From a virus, in IMG/VR virus record IMGVR_UViG_3300032245_000936, positions 48,658 to 112,657 of that record: a DNA stretch of 64,000 nucleotides. One strand, 5' to 3'. Positions 55,584-63,598 of the stretch are shown here, piece by piece. The first letter of the stretch is position 1. Every line of letters begins with the position of its first letter. A program made the position numbers and the translations under genes. The notes beneath the pieces are model-generated. The model was not told the DNA's origin. It did no database searches and was given only the letters and a program-made list of their open reading frames with translations.

Positions 55584-57287
55584 ATGAGTTGGAAAAAATA
55601 TTTTAAAGGTGCAAATCTTCCCCAGAATGCCAGTGTAATTGGCGGAAGGATGCCTGACCCTGGTTTTCGTAACTATCAAAGCCAACTACCAGAAGTGTAC
55701 ATTGGGCACCCAAATCGTGTTGAACGTTATAATCAATACGAGCAAATGGACATGGACAGCGAAGTAAATGCTGCCTTGGACATTATTGCAGAGTTTTCAA
55801 CTCAAACAGACAAAGACAGTAACCTGCCGTTTAACATACACTACAACAGCAACCCAACTGACAATGAGATCAAAATCATTCAAGAACAGTTGGAGCAATG
55901 GTGTAAGCTCAACGATTTTAATCGTCGTATCTTCAAGATCTTCCGTAATACGTTAAAGTACGGAGACCAAATTTTTATTCGTGATCCAGAAACTTTTAAA
56001 ATTTTCTGGGTTGAAATGTACAAAGTAGTAAAGGTTATTGTTAATGAAGCTGAAGGCAAAGAGCCAGAGCAATACATTATCAAAGACATTAACATCAACT
56101 TCAAGAACCTTACTGCTACCGCTATTGCGGCATCAGACACATATATAAATCACCCACAGGTAGGCGGACCCAGCGGTAGCTATGTACAACCTGCCACACC
56201 TTACAGTGGCGGAACACGCTTTAGCCATGCTCAAAACGAAGCGGCTATCAACGCAGAACACGTTGTACACATGAGTTTAACAGAGGGATTGGACGCATAT
56301 TGGCCCTTTGGCAACAGTGTATTAGAGAACGTTTTCAAGGTGTTTAAGCAAAAAGAACTGCTTGAAGATGCTATTATTATCTACAGAATTCAACGTGCTC
56401 CAGAGCGCAGAATCTTTAAAATTGACGTGGGCAACATGCCTAGTCACATGGCAATGGCGTTTGTAGACCGTATTAAGAACGAAATTCATCAGCGTAGAAT
56501 CCCCACACAATCAGGCGGTGGTACTAACATGATGGATGCAACATACAATCCACTTAGCACCAACGAAGACTTCTTTTTCCCTGTAACAGCAGATGGTCGT
56601 GGATCTAGTGTTGAAACTCTAGCAGGCGGTAGCAACCTAGGTGAAATCACCGACCTACACTTCTTTACTAACAAGCTGTTCCGTGGACTACGAATTCCAA
56701 GCAGTTACTTGCCTACCGGAATTGATGATGGGGCTCAAGGCAGCTTCACTGACGGTAAAGTAGGCACAGCATTGATACAAGAATGGCGTTTTAATCAATA
56801 CTGTGTGCGTTTGCAAAAAGCCATATCTGAAAAACTAGACAAAGAGTTCAAGTTATTCATGAAGTGGCGCGGTGTAAACATTGATAGTCAACTGTTTGAT
56901 TTAATATTCCACGAGCCTCAAAACTTTGCCGCATATCGTCAAGCTGAAATTGACACAGCTAAAATTGCTACATTCACACAGTTAGAGCAGTTTCCTTACA
57001 TGAGCAAGCGTTTCTTGATGACACGTTATCTAGGACTAACAGAAGCTGAAATGGCAGAAAACGAGCGTATGTGGGCTGAAGAACAAGGTGATGTAGGTGC
57101 CGCACCTGCAGACCCAGCAGGACTGCGTAGTGTTGGTGTTAGTGCAGGTGGCATACAAAGTGACATGGATGCAGTAGCTCCTGAGGCAGGAGCTGAAGCG
57201 GGTGCAGAAGATGCTGGAGCAATGGCAGGTGCCGCACCTGCACCTGAGGCTGGCATGCCGGCGGCACCGGCTGCACCAGGCATTTAA
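55584..57287 (+). CDS. 20: Portal vertex protein gp20
   Basis: 567 residues from ATG 55584. YIGHPNRVERYNQYEQMDMD, then EVNAALDIIAEF and RAPERRIFKIDVGNMP with IPTQSGGGTNMMDATYNPLS, are classic gp20 segments used in environmental surveys. It forms the dodecameric ring through which DNA enters and leaves and starts prohead assembly. The length is close to T4 (524) with an extra Ala/Gly/Pro-rich tail (about residues 500-567). It is followed by two small head genes, the protease, scaffold and capsid, as in T4. Confidence 0.97.
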   Translation: MSWKKYFKGANLPQNASVIGGRMPDPGFRNYQSQLPEVYIGHPNRVERYNQYEQMDMDSEVNAALDIIAEFSTQTDKDSNLPFNIHYNSNPTDNEIKIIQEQLEQWCKLNDFNRRIFKIFRNTLKYGDQIFIRDPETFKIFWVEMYKVVKVIVNEAEGKEPEQYIIKDININFKNLTATAIAASDTYINHPQVGGPSGSYVQPATPYSGGTRFSHAQNEAAINAEHVVHMSLTEGLDAYWPFGNSVLENVFKVFKQKELLEDAIIIYRIQRAPERRIFKIDVGNMPSHMAMAFVDRIKNEIHQRRIPTQSGGGTNMMDATYNPLSTNEDFFFPVTADGRGSSVETLAGGSNLGEITDLHFFTNKLFRGLRIPSSYLPTGIDDGAQGSFTDGKVGTALIQEWRFNQYCVRLQKAISEKLDKEFKLFMKWRGVNIDSQLFDLIFHEPQNFAAYRQAEIDTAKIATFTQLEQFPYMSKRFLMTRYLGLTEAEMAENERMWAEEQGDVGAAPADPAGLRSVGVSAGGIQSDMDAVAPEAGAEAGAEDAGAMAGAAPAPEAGMPAAPAAPGI

Positions 57288-57296
57288 TCATTTTGG

Positions 57297-57304
57297 GTAA
57301 ATAA
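57297..57304 (+). promoter_or_regulatory. Late-type motif abutting the gp67-like start
   Basis: GTAAATAA ends 6 bases before ATG 57311. With T4 spacing the transcript would begin at about the start codon. Confidence 0.4.
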
Positions 57305-57310
57305 AGTATC

Positions 57311-57550
57311 ATGAATGTATTTGAACTGTTTGACCCTACCTCTGATGGTTATCGCACTGAAAAGGACGATAACACACCTCTCAAACTAAAAGACCTACGT
57401 AAAACACGTTTGAGTCTAGAACAAATTAACCGTATGCGTAAAATGAACGATGTTCGTAAGGTAGAGCACGAACAAAAGTTAGAAAAAGTTTCAAAGCAAT
57501 ACAAAGCGGCAGCAGATGATGCAGGTGCTGCCGGCGGCGCAACACTGTAA
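57311..57550 (+). CDS. Small prohead protein in the gp67 position
   Basis: 79 residues from ATG 57311. LRKTRLSLEQINRMRKMNDV followed by a lysine/glutamate-rich helix and an Ala/Gly tail resembles the small gene always found between gp20 and the protease region in cyanophages; in T4 this place is held by gp67, a minor core protein cleaved by gp21. The match to gp67 itself is positional. A strong terminator follows, so the next gene must have its own promoter. Confidence 0.78.
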   Translation: MNVFELFDPTSDGYRTEKDDNTPLKLKDLRKTRLSLEQINRMRKMNDVRKVEHEQKLEKVSKQYKAAADDAGAAGGATL

Positions 57551-57567
57551 AATTAACAAAAACCTTC

Positions 57568-57597
57568 AAAAAACACCGATATTACCGGTGTTTTTTT
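57568..57597 (+). terminator. Intrinsic terminator after the gp67-like gene
   Basis: Stem ACACCG (57573-57578) / CGGTGT (57586-57591), loop ATATTAC, followed by a run of seven T; the leading A-run lets it work in both directions. Confidence 0.85.
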
Positions 57598-57604
57598 ACT
57601 TCTA

Positions 57605-57612
57605 TGTAAATA
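57605..57612 (+). promoter_or_regulatory. Late-type promoter motif before the acidic core gene
   Basis: TGTAAATA, 30 bases before ATG 57643, directly after the terminator, with AAGGAG at good spacing to the start. Confidence 0.5.
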
Positions 57613-57642
57613 GAATTACAAGCCATATTATAAGGAGTTCTC

Positions 57643-58578
57643 ATGAACAAGTATGAAAAGCTAATTGAATATATTGTCAACGGCGAAGAAAACAAAGCCA
57701 AGGCATTGTTCCATGACATCGTTGTGGAAAAAAGTCGTGACATTTATGAATCACTAATGGATCAAGAAGATCCAACAATGGGCGGTAACCCAGTTGAAGG
57801 AATGGTCGACGAAATTACTCAAGACGAAGTAGGCATGCACGAAGACGACGAAGAGTTGTCAGACATGGGTGACGAAATGGACGGCATGGACGACATGGGC
57901 GGTGACGACATGGGCGACATGGATAGCGAAGGCGGCGAAGGCGAACTAGAAGATCGCGTTATGGATCTTGAAGATGCGCTGGACGAGCTAAAAGCTGAAT
58001 TTGATGCTTTAATGGCTGACGAAGAAGGTGAAGAAGAACACCACGATGGTGAACACGATCCTGAATTTGGCGGCGACGACGAAATGATGGAAGCAGCCGA
58101 CGACGAAGAAGACGAAGAGGAAGAAGAAGAAACCACTGAATCACGTCAATACAAATCTTCAGCTGATCAAATCCGCGAGTATGTTGAAAAAGTAAGCGAC
58201 GGTCACGGCGCTGAAAAATCTGGTGCTGGCGAAGGTTCTGAAGTAGGCAAAGGCGGCAGCGCAAGCATTAACAAACAAGGTATCGTAGCTGGTAAAAACG
58301 ACATGGGCGGTTCAACTGCTAATATCGTTAAAGGCGGCAACGAAAGCGCACCAGACGGCACAAGCGCACCAAGCAACAAAACATCTGGTTTGTTGAAAAA
58401 AGGTAGCGACTTGATTGGCAAGGTTGAAAACAGCATTGGAGCAAATGCAGGTAAGAGTGCATTCAAAGCTAAACAACCAGGTCACGGTGCTGAGAAAAAA
58501 GGCGGCGCAGAAGGCAAAGCAGTTGGTCATGACGGTAGCGTCCCGGTCAACAAGCAAAGCATTCTGAAGCGTCAGTAA
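57643..58578 (+). CDS. Acidic prohead core protein in the gp68 position
   Basis: 311 residues from ATG 57643 with ribosome site AAGGAG. Residues 40-165 are extremely acidic with long Asp/Glu/Met/Gly runs (for example GDEMDGMDDMGGDDMGDMD), like prohead core proteins. The C-terminal half is basic/glycine-rich and holds two related segments: GHGAEKSGAGEGSEVGKGGS then INKQGIV near 187, and GHGAEKKGGAEGKAVGHDGS then VNKQSIL near 285. T4 gp68 is only 141 residues, so this is at most an analogue. It is probably internal to the prohead, perhaps cut by the protease encoded next. Confidence 0.75.
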   Translation: MNKYEKLIEYIVNGEENKAKALFHDIVVEKSRDIYESLMDQEDPTMGGNPVEGMVDEITQDEVGMHEDDEELSDMGDEMDGMDDMGGDDMGDMDSEGGEGELEDRVMDLEDALDELKAEFDALMADEEGEEEHHDGEHDPEFGGDDEMMEAADDEEDEEEEEETTESRQYKSSADQIREYVEKVSDGHGAEKSGAGEGSEVGKGGSASINKQGIVAGKNDMGGSTANIVKGGNESAPDGTSAPSNKTSGLLKKGSDLIGKVENSIGANAGKSAFKAKQPGHGAEKKGGAEGKAVGHDGSVPVNKQSILKRQ

Positions 58579-58593
58579 TTAGGCAACAATAAT

Positions 58594-59235
58594 ATGGCTT
58601 TGTACCTAAGAGAGAATTTAACATTCGATGCCGCAAGATTGGAAATCCTCAGTGAGGAAAACAATGACGGCAAAGGTGGTAAGAATCTCTACATGAAAGG
58701 GATATGCATCGAGGGCGGTGTGAAGAACGCTAACCAACGTGTGTATCCTGTTTCTGAAATACAAAATGCTGTATCAACCATCAACGAACAAATCAAAGGT
58801 GGATATTCTGTACTAGGCGAAGTTGATCATCCAGATGATCTAAAAATTAACCTAGATCGCGTATCGCACATGATTACTGACATGTGGATGGATGGACATT
58901 GTGGCTATGGCAAACTAAAGATTCTACCAACACCGATGGGTAACCTAGTTAAGACTATGTTAGAGTCTGGTGTTAAGTTAGGTGTTAGCTCACGTGGCTC
59001 AGGCAACGTAAGCGAAGGCACTGGACATGTTAGTGATTTTGAAATCATCACTGTGGACGTGGTTGCACAACCCTCAGCGCCACATGCGTATCCTAAAGCG
59101 ATTTACGAAGGTCTAATGAACATGCGTCATGGACATCGCGTTTTAGAAAATGCAAAAGAAGTTGGTGAAGACCAGCGTGTGCAAAAGTACTTGAAAGAGC
59201 AGGTAACTCGCTTGATCAAGGACTTAAAACTATAG
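58594..59235 (+). CDS. 21: Prohead core protease gp21
   Basis: 213 residues from ATG 58594. GEVDHPDD puts the catalytic His at residue 79, and GVKLGVSSRGSG puts the catalytic Ser at about 132-133, both conserved in peptidase family S80; DVVAQPSAP follows. T4 gp21 has 212 residues. It is an internal scaffold-associated serine protease that cuts scaffold and capsid N-termini after I/L-x-E. It lies between the acidic core gene and gp22, with 10 bases to gp22. Confidence 0.95.
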   Translation: MALYLRENLTFDAARLEILSEENNDGKGGKNLYMKGICIEGGVKNANQRVYPVSEIQNAVSTINEQIKGGYSVLGEVDHPDDLKINLDRVSHMITDMWMDGHCGYGKLKILPTPMGNLVKTMLESGVKLGVSSRGSGNVSEGTGHVSDFEIITVDVVAQPSAPHAYPKAIYEGLMNMRHGHRVLENAKEVGEDQRVQKYLKEQVTRLIKDLKL

Positions 59236-59245
59236 GAGATAGGTA

Positions 59246-60346
59246 ATGTTTGATGCTATCAAACCATTGTTAGATGCAGGCATCATCAACGAGGACACTC
59301 GTGTTGCTATCAATGAAGCATGGGAAACCAAGCTGAATGAGGCACGCGACGAAATCCGAGCTGAACTGCGTGAGGAATTTGCTCATCGTTATGAGCATGA
59401 TAAATCAGTAATGGTTGAAGCTCTTGACACTATGGTTACCGAAGCCTTGTCTGCCGAACTTAAAGAATTCGCAGATGAAAAACAAGCTCTAGCTGAAGAT
59501 CGTGTGAAATTCAAACGTCACATGACTGAAAGCGCCAACAAGTTTGATAATTTCATGGTTACTAAACTAGCCGAAGAAATCAAAGAACTACGTGCCGATC
59601 GCAAGCAGTATCAAAACTCTATCAAGGGTCTAGAAACATTTGTTATCAAAGCGTTGGCAGAAGAAATTCAAGAGTTTGAACAAGACAAGCAAGCAGTTGT
59701 TGAAGCACGAGTTAAACTTGTTGCTGAAGGCAAAGCTAAACTTGGTGAACTCAAAGCTCAATTTATTGAGAAGAGCGCACGTCTTGTTAAGGAAGCTGTC
59801 GCAACCAAACTTGAGACTGAATTGACACAGCTCAAGGAAGACATTCAAACTGCTCGCGAGAACATGTTTGGTCGTCGCTTGTTTGAAGCTTTTGCTGGTG
59901 AATTTGCTGTTACTCATTTAAATGAGAACAAAGAAATTGCCAAGCTACAAGCTACACTCAGTGCAAAAGAGCAACAACTACAAGAAGCCGTACAACAAGC
60001 AGAAGAAGTTTCTGTGCTTGTGGAAAGCAAAGAAAAAGAGATTCGTATTATCAAGGAATCACAAGATCGCAAGGCAAAACTGAACGATCTATTGAAACCT
60101 CTTAATACAGAGAAAGCCGCAGTAATGCGCGACTTGCTCGAGAGTGTGCAATCTGATAAACTTCAGACTGCATTTGAGAAGTATCTACCAGCCGTATTGA
60201 ACAACGGATCAGTGAAAGTAGCCTCACAAAAGACTATGATTTCTGAAAACCGTAGTGCAGTAACTGGTGATAAGACTGCTAATAAAGTCAGCGTTGAGTC
60301 CGGTGATAATGTAATCGAGATTAAACGTTTAGCAGGGCTAAAGTAA
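59246..60346 (+). CDS. 22: Prohead scaffold protein gp22
   Basis: 366 residues from ATG 59246, after AGGAGA. Starts MFDAIKPLLDAGIINEDTR as in other gp22 proteins and is almost wholly a charged coiled coil of Glu/Lys/Ala heptads (residues 25-280). This is the major internal scaffold, normally degraded by gp21 during head maturation. GRRLFEAFAGEF near 208 is the gp22 conserved patch. T4 gp22 is 269 residues, so this one is longer. Confidence 0.92.
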   Translation: MFDAIKPLLDAGIINEDTRVAINEAWETKLNEARDEIRAELREEFAHRYEHDKSVMVEALDTMVTEALSAELKEFADEKQALAEDRVKFKRHMTESANKFDNFMVTKLAEEIKELRADRKQYQNSIKGLETFVIKALAEEIQEFEQDKQAVVEARVKLVAEGKAKLGELKAQFIEKSARLVKEAVATKLETELTQLKEDIQTARENMFGRRLFEAFAGEFAVTHLNENKEIAKLQATLSAKEQQLQEAVQQAEEVSVLVESKEKEIRIIKESQDRKAKLNDLLKPLNTEKAAVMRDLLESVQSDKLQTAFEKYLPAVLNNGSVKVASQKTMISENRSAVTGDKTANKVSVESGDNVIEIKRLAGLK

Positions 60347-60372
60347 ACCCTAAACAGGAAAAGGAAAAAGAA

Positions 60373-61566
60373 ATGACAACCGCACTATTAGAGAGCCGTT
60401 GGGGCGAAACCAAAGATGCCCTGTTAGAAGGCTTAAATGGTTCTAAAAGAACTACAATGGGTGTAATCCTAGAGAACACCCGCAAGTACTTGGCAGAAAG
60501 TGCTTTAGCTAGCACAACTTCTGCAAGTAATGTTGCAACACTTAACCGCGTGATTCTTCCAGTGATTCGCCGTGTTATGCCTACAGTTATTGCAAACGAA
60601 ATCGTTGGTGTTCAGCCAATGACAGGTCCTGTGGCTCAAATCCACACCCTGCGTGTTCGTTATAGCGATAGCGTTGGCGATAGCTCAAGCTATGGTACAC
60701 CAACAACAGCTGGCGACGAAGCATTGTCTCCATTCAAAATTGCTGTTGCGTACTCTGGTGCTACAGTTGGTGGTTCTTCCACTACTGGTAAAGCTAACAG
60801 CACAAGCGCACTAGAAGCAGTTCCTGGCAACCGCATCAACGTTCAAATCTTGAAACAAGTTGTTGAAGCCAAGACACGTAAACTAAGCGCACGTTGGACA
60901 TTTGAAGCTGCTCAAGACGCACAAGCCATGCACGGTTTGGATGTTGAGGCAGAAATCATGGCCGCACTTGCACAAGAAATCACAGTTGAAATTGACCAAG
61001 AAGTGTTAGGTTCCCTACGCTCATTGGCAGCAACTGAGTACACATTTGACCAGGCAGCAGTGTCAGGTACAGCTACATTCGTTGGTGACGAGCATGCCGC
61101 TTTGGCAGTTCTAATCAACCGTACTGCTAACTTGATCGCTCAGCGTACACGTCGTGGCGCTGGTAACTGGGCTGTTGTTAGCTCTGCCGCACTAACAGTG
61201 TTGCAGTCTGCTACTACCAGCGCATTTGCTCGTACTACAGAAGGTACATTCGAAGCTCCTACAAACACCAAGTTTGTTGGTACTTTGAACGGTGCTATGC
61301 GTATCTATGTTGACAGCTATGCTAGCGATAGCCAAGCAGTTCTAGTTGGTTACAAAGGTTCTAGCGAGGCTGATGCAGCCGCGTTCTATTGCCCATACGT
61401 GCCATTGATGAGCTCTGGTGTTATCCTTGACCCAAGCACATTCGAACCAGTCGTAGGCTTTATGACTCGTTACGGATATGTTGAGTTGACAAACACAGCA
61501 TCGTCACTAGGTAACGCAGCCGACTACTTGGGTGAGATTGCTGTAAGCAACCTATCATTCCAGTAA
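60373..61566 (+). CDS. 23: Major capsid protein gp23
   Basis: 397 residues from ATG 60373, after AGGAAAAGGA. Segments NVATLNRVILPVIRRVMPTV, NEIVGVQPMTGPVAQIHTLR and LKQVVEAKTRKLSARWTFEA with VDSYASDSQAVLVGYKGSSE and CPYVPLMSSGVILDP are highly conserved gp23 motifs. T4 gp23 has 521 residues with a 65-residue pro-part; this form is short, like those of cyanophages and more distant T4-like groups. An LLE near residue 7 could be a protease site (I/L-x-E) but is weak evidence. A strong terminator follows. It makes the hexamers of the head. Confidence 0.97.
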   Translation: MTTALLESRWGETKDALLEGLNGSKRTTMGVILENTRKYLAESALASTTSASNVATLNRVILPVIRRVMPTVIANEIVGVQPMTGPVAQIHTLRVRYSDSVGDSSSYGTPTTAGDEALSPFKIAVAYSGATVGGSSTTGKANSTSALEAVPGNRINVQILKQVVEAKTRKLSARWTFEAAQDAQAMHGLDVEAEIMAALAQEITVEIDQEVLGSLRSLAATEYTFDQAAVSGTATFVGDEHAALAVLINRTANLIAQRTRRGAGNWAVVSSAALTVLQSATTSAFARTTEGTFEAPTNTKFVGTLNGAMRIYVDSYASDSQAVLVGYKGSSEADAAAFYCPYVPLMSSGVILDPSTFEPVVGFMTRYGYVELTNTASSLGNAADYLGEIAVSNLSFQ

Positions 61567-61600
61567 TCAAAAGTTACTTTCTCAGGGATGGGAAGACATT

Positions 61601-61624
61601 AAAGGGCCGCAAGGCCCTTTTTTG
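61601..61624 (+). terminator. Intrinsic terminator after gp23
   Basis: Stem AAGGGCC (61602-61608) / GGCCCTT (61613-61619), loop GCAA, then TTTTT. A strong end for the head operon. Confidence 0.9.
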
Positions 61625-61631
61625 TTGACGT

Positions 61632-61712
61632 AAAAAAAAATACCCGACACATTTCTGTGCCGGGTACATAACTAAACAGGATGTTTTGACACCGTCTGAT
61701 TTGCGTCATAAC
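61632..61712 (-). ncRNA. Candidate ~80-nt small RNA on the minus strand
   Basis: On the minus strand a near-consensus promoter lies at 61747-61719 and an intrinsic terminator ends in nine T (61640-61632). Between them no start codon with a usable frame is seen. The expected transcript runs from about 61712 to about 61632, ends with the stem TACCCG-G-CACA/TGTG-T-CGGGTA (61666-61641), and has no partner gene on this strand. Structure and expression are inferred only. Confidence 0.55.
61641..61666 (-). terminator. Intrinsic terminator on the minus strand
   Basis: Eleven-position stem with one mismatch (TACCCGGCACA / TGTGTCGGGTA on the minus strand), loop of 4 bases, followed by nine T (61640-61632). 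No minus-strand gene ends here. Confidence 0.8.
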
Positions 61713-61718
61713 ACAAGT

Positions 61719-61747
61719 ATTATATGACATAAACAGGAAACAATCAA
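61719..61747 (-). promoter_or_regulatory. Sigma-70-type promoter on the minus strand after gp23
   Basis: TTGATT (61747-61742), 17 bases, TATAAT (61724-61719); no coding frame follows before the terminator. Confidence 0.65.
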
Positions 61748-61754
61748 GTTTTCT

Positions 61755-61762
61755 GATAAATA
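61755..61762 (+). promoter_or_regulatory. Late promoter motif before the 227-residue structural gene
   Basis: GATAAATA, one base from the late consensus, 78 bases before ATG 61841, which has AAGGAG just ahead. Confidence 0.5.
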
Positions 61763-61840
61763 TTTCTGTTCGCTCATGAAAGAGAGTTTATGCGGCCCCA
61801 ACCGCGTAGGCCTAGAACGCCATAACACAAGGAGAAACAA

Positions 61841-62524
61841 ATGGGACGTCCAATTAAAAACAAATATATTAACCCTGAGGGCTCACGTCCAGGTACAGGT
61901 GGTGAAGGTGTAACAGTTACATCTGCTAACGCAAGCCCAACATTTAGCAATCGTGGTCTAGGTTACTACACCGCCAACGTGTCAGCTACTGTTAGCGCAC
62001 CACAATTAACAAACGGTACTACAGCAACAATCAGCACAGTTCACCTGTTTGCCAACGGTGCTGTTAAAGCATTGCAAATTAGCAATGCTGGTTCTGGTTA
62101 TACCACAGCTCCAACAGTTACATTCTTTGGCGCTAACTCAACACCAGCAGCCGCAACAGTGGCAATTGATGTTGCTACAACTACAGGTAACTCAATTTTA
62201 GCCAACTGCTTTTTTACAGGTAGCGGTTCCGGTACACTCACTGCTGACATTTTGAAAGCACGTGGCGCACGTACATTTGTATGTAAAAACGGTGGTACAG
62301 CAGAAACATTGAAACTGATTACTAGCCCAAATAGCAATCCGTACATTGGTGGTACAATGACTATCACTGCTACATTTGCTGATGCTAGTACATTTAACGT
62401 TGCTAAGATTACCAATCGTAAAGTTTACAGTTCAACTGGCAAAGCATACAAGTGGACATTAACCACTGGTAGTGCAGCCAATGTAAGCGCAAGCGATATC
62501 ACAGTTGTTGTTTCTAGTCTATAA
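61841..62524 (+). CDS. Structural protein, possible head decoration or tail protein
   Basis: 227 residues from ATG 61841 with ribosome site AAGGAG. Rich in Thr, Ala, Asn and Ser, nearly all beta, no long helix. It holds two GY modules of the type repeated in the giant tail protein: NRGLGYYTANVSATVSAP near residue 36 and NAGSGYTTAPTVTFFGA near 81. The beginning (MGRPIKNKYINP) is basic and reminiscent of several small structural proteins in this phage. It stands alone between terminators, with its own late-type promoter, next to the capsid gene. A decoration protein of the head is possible; this is inference. Confidence 0.78.
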   Translation: MGRPIKNKYINPEGSRPGTGGEGVTVTSANASPTFSNRGLGYYTANVSATVSAPQLTNGTTATISTVHLFANGAVKALQISNAGSGYTTAPTVTFFGANSTPAAATVAIDVATTTGNSILANCFFTGSGSGTLTADILKARGARTFVCKNGGTAETLKLITSPNSNPYIGGTMTITATFADASTFNVAKITNRKVYSSTGKAYKWTLTTGSAANVSASDITVVVSSL

Positions 62525-62544
62525 TTAGGCTAGGTTGCAGTTGG

Positions 62545-62576
62545 AAAGAGGGCAGTTCGTCGCCCTCTTTTCTTTT
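62545..62576 (+). terminator. Intrinsic terminator after the 227-residue structural gene
   Basis: Perfect stem AAAGAGGGC (62545-62553) / GCCCTCTTT (62562-62570), loop of 8 bases, then TTTTCTTTT. Confidence 0.9.
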
Positions 62577-62590
62577 GAGTAAATGATTCG

Positions 62591-62598
62591 TATAAATA
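62591..62598 (+). promoter_or_regulatory. Late promoter TATAAATA
   Basis: Perfect octamer 19 bases before ATG 62618; start expected near 62604. Confidence 0.65.
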
Positions 62599-62617
62599 AA
62601 GCAAACGGCGAGATCCT

Positions 62618-63277
62618 ATGAGCATTGTAAAAAACGTCAGCGGTCCATATACTATTAACACCATCAACCATGATGATCCAATTATTTTGGATTCAAACGT
62701 GGTTATTATCAACGGCAATCTGCAGGTGATTGGTGCTAGCACAAACATAACCAGTACAGACACAGCCATTTATGATAATATAATTACTTTGAATGCTGGC
62801 ATTACAGGAATCCCAACACTAAACGCTGGTGTGCAGGTGGAGCGAGGCAATCAACCTGATGTGGAAGTACGTTGGTATGAAGCACAAAAAGTTTGGCAAA
62901 TTACCAATGATGGCACAAATTATGCCAACATCCAGACTTTCTTGGGATCAGGTGGCGGTGGCACAGGCTACAATATGCAACGCCTGGCCGATGACACAAC
63001 CCCGGGTCTAGGTGGAAATGTTTACACCAATGGATTTGCAATCACTGCCAACGCAGATGTTTATGTTGCTCCAGGAACAACTGGGTTAACATTAGATGGA
63101 AATCTAGTATTAAAGAAATATCTCACTGCGCCAGTGATAACCAATAACTATGTAACTGTACAAGCAAGCAATGCGGCAACTGGCGGCACAGGCTTGTACG
63201 TTACTAATGACGAAGGTACCGTGCAACAAGAACTAATCACCAAAGCTCGTGCCGTGGTATATTCAATCATATTCTAG
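62618..63277 (+). CDS. Virion structural protein (fibre/decoration type)
   Basis: 219 residues from ATG 62618. IYDNIITLNAGITG followed by LNAGVQVERGNQPDVEVRWY and WQITNDG is a module seen in many marine T4-like phage structural proteins, usually in fibres or whisker-like parts. The C-terminal half is beta-rich without recognisable motifs. It starts a transcript of at least three structural genes. Confidence 0.8.
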   Translation: MSIVKNVSGPYTINTINHDDPIILDSNVVIINGNLQVIGASTNITSTDTAIYDNIITLNAGITGIPTLNAGVQVERGNQPDVEVRWYEAQKVWQITNDGTNYANIQTFLGSGGGGTGYNMQRLADDTTPGLGGNVYTNGFAITANADVYVAPGTTGLTLDGNLVLKKYLTAPVITNNYVTVQASNAATGGTGLYVTNDEGTVQQELITKARAVVYSIIF

Positions 63278-63287
63278 GAAATAAAAA

Positions 63288-63596
63288 ATGGCTATAGCTC
63301 ACTCACCAATCAGCACAGTTCCAACCACAGTATATACTGCAGAGGGCAATTCTGCTGTCACTACCATGTATATTTGTAACAGATCACCAATAACTGTTAC
63401 CGCTAATGTGTTTGTGGTACCATACCCAGAATCATTGGATGCCAACAACATTATCTACAGCAACTTGGCAATCGCAAGCAACGATACCTATGTAATGGAC
63501 TTTGAAAGAATTTTATTAAGCAATGCAGATGCGTTGATTATGACATGTAGCTCAGTGAATTCGCTTGTGGCCACTGTCAGTTATGTAGGAATCTAA
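63288..63596 (+). CDS. Small virion structural protein
   Basis: 102 residues from ATG 63288, 10 bases after the previous gene. YTAEGNSAVTTMYICNRSPI and a beta-rich rest resemble small structural proteins found beside fibre-type genes in aquatic phages. It seems to be one compact beta-sandwich. No signal or membrane segment. Function unknown beyond being part of the virion operon. Confidence 0.75.
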   Translation: MAIAHSPISTVPTTVYTAEGNSAVTTMYICNRSPITVTANVFVVPYPESLDANNIIYSNLAIASNDTYVMDFERILLSNADALIMTCSSVNSLVATVSYVGI

Positions 63597-63598
63597 TA

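Noticed and set aside
57819-58136. Serine-rich frame antisense to the acidic core protein
   Set aside because: It is the reverse reading of the Asp/Glu codon runs, with no start signal.
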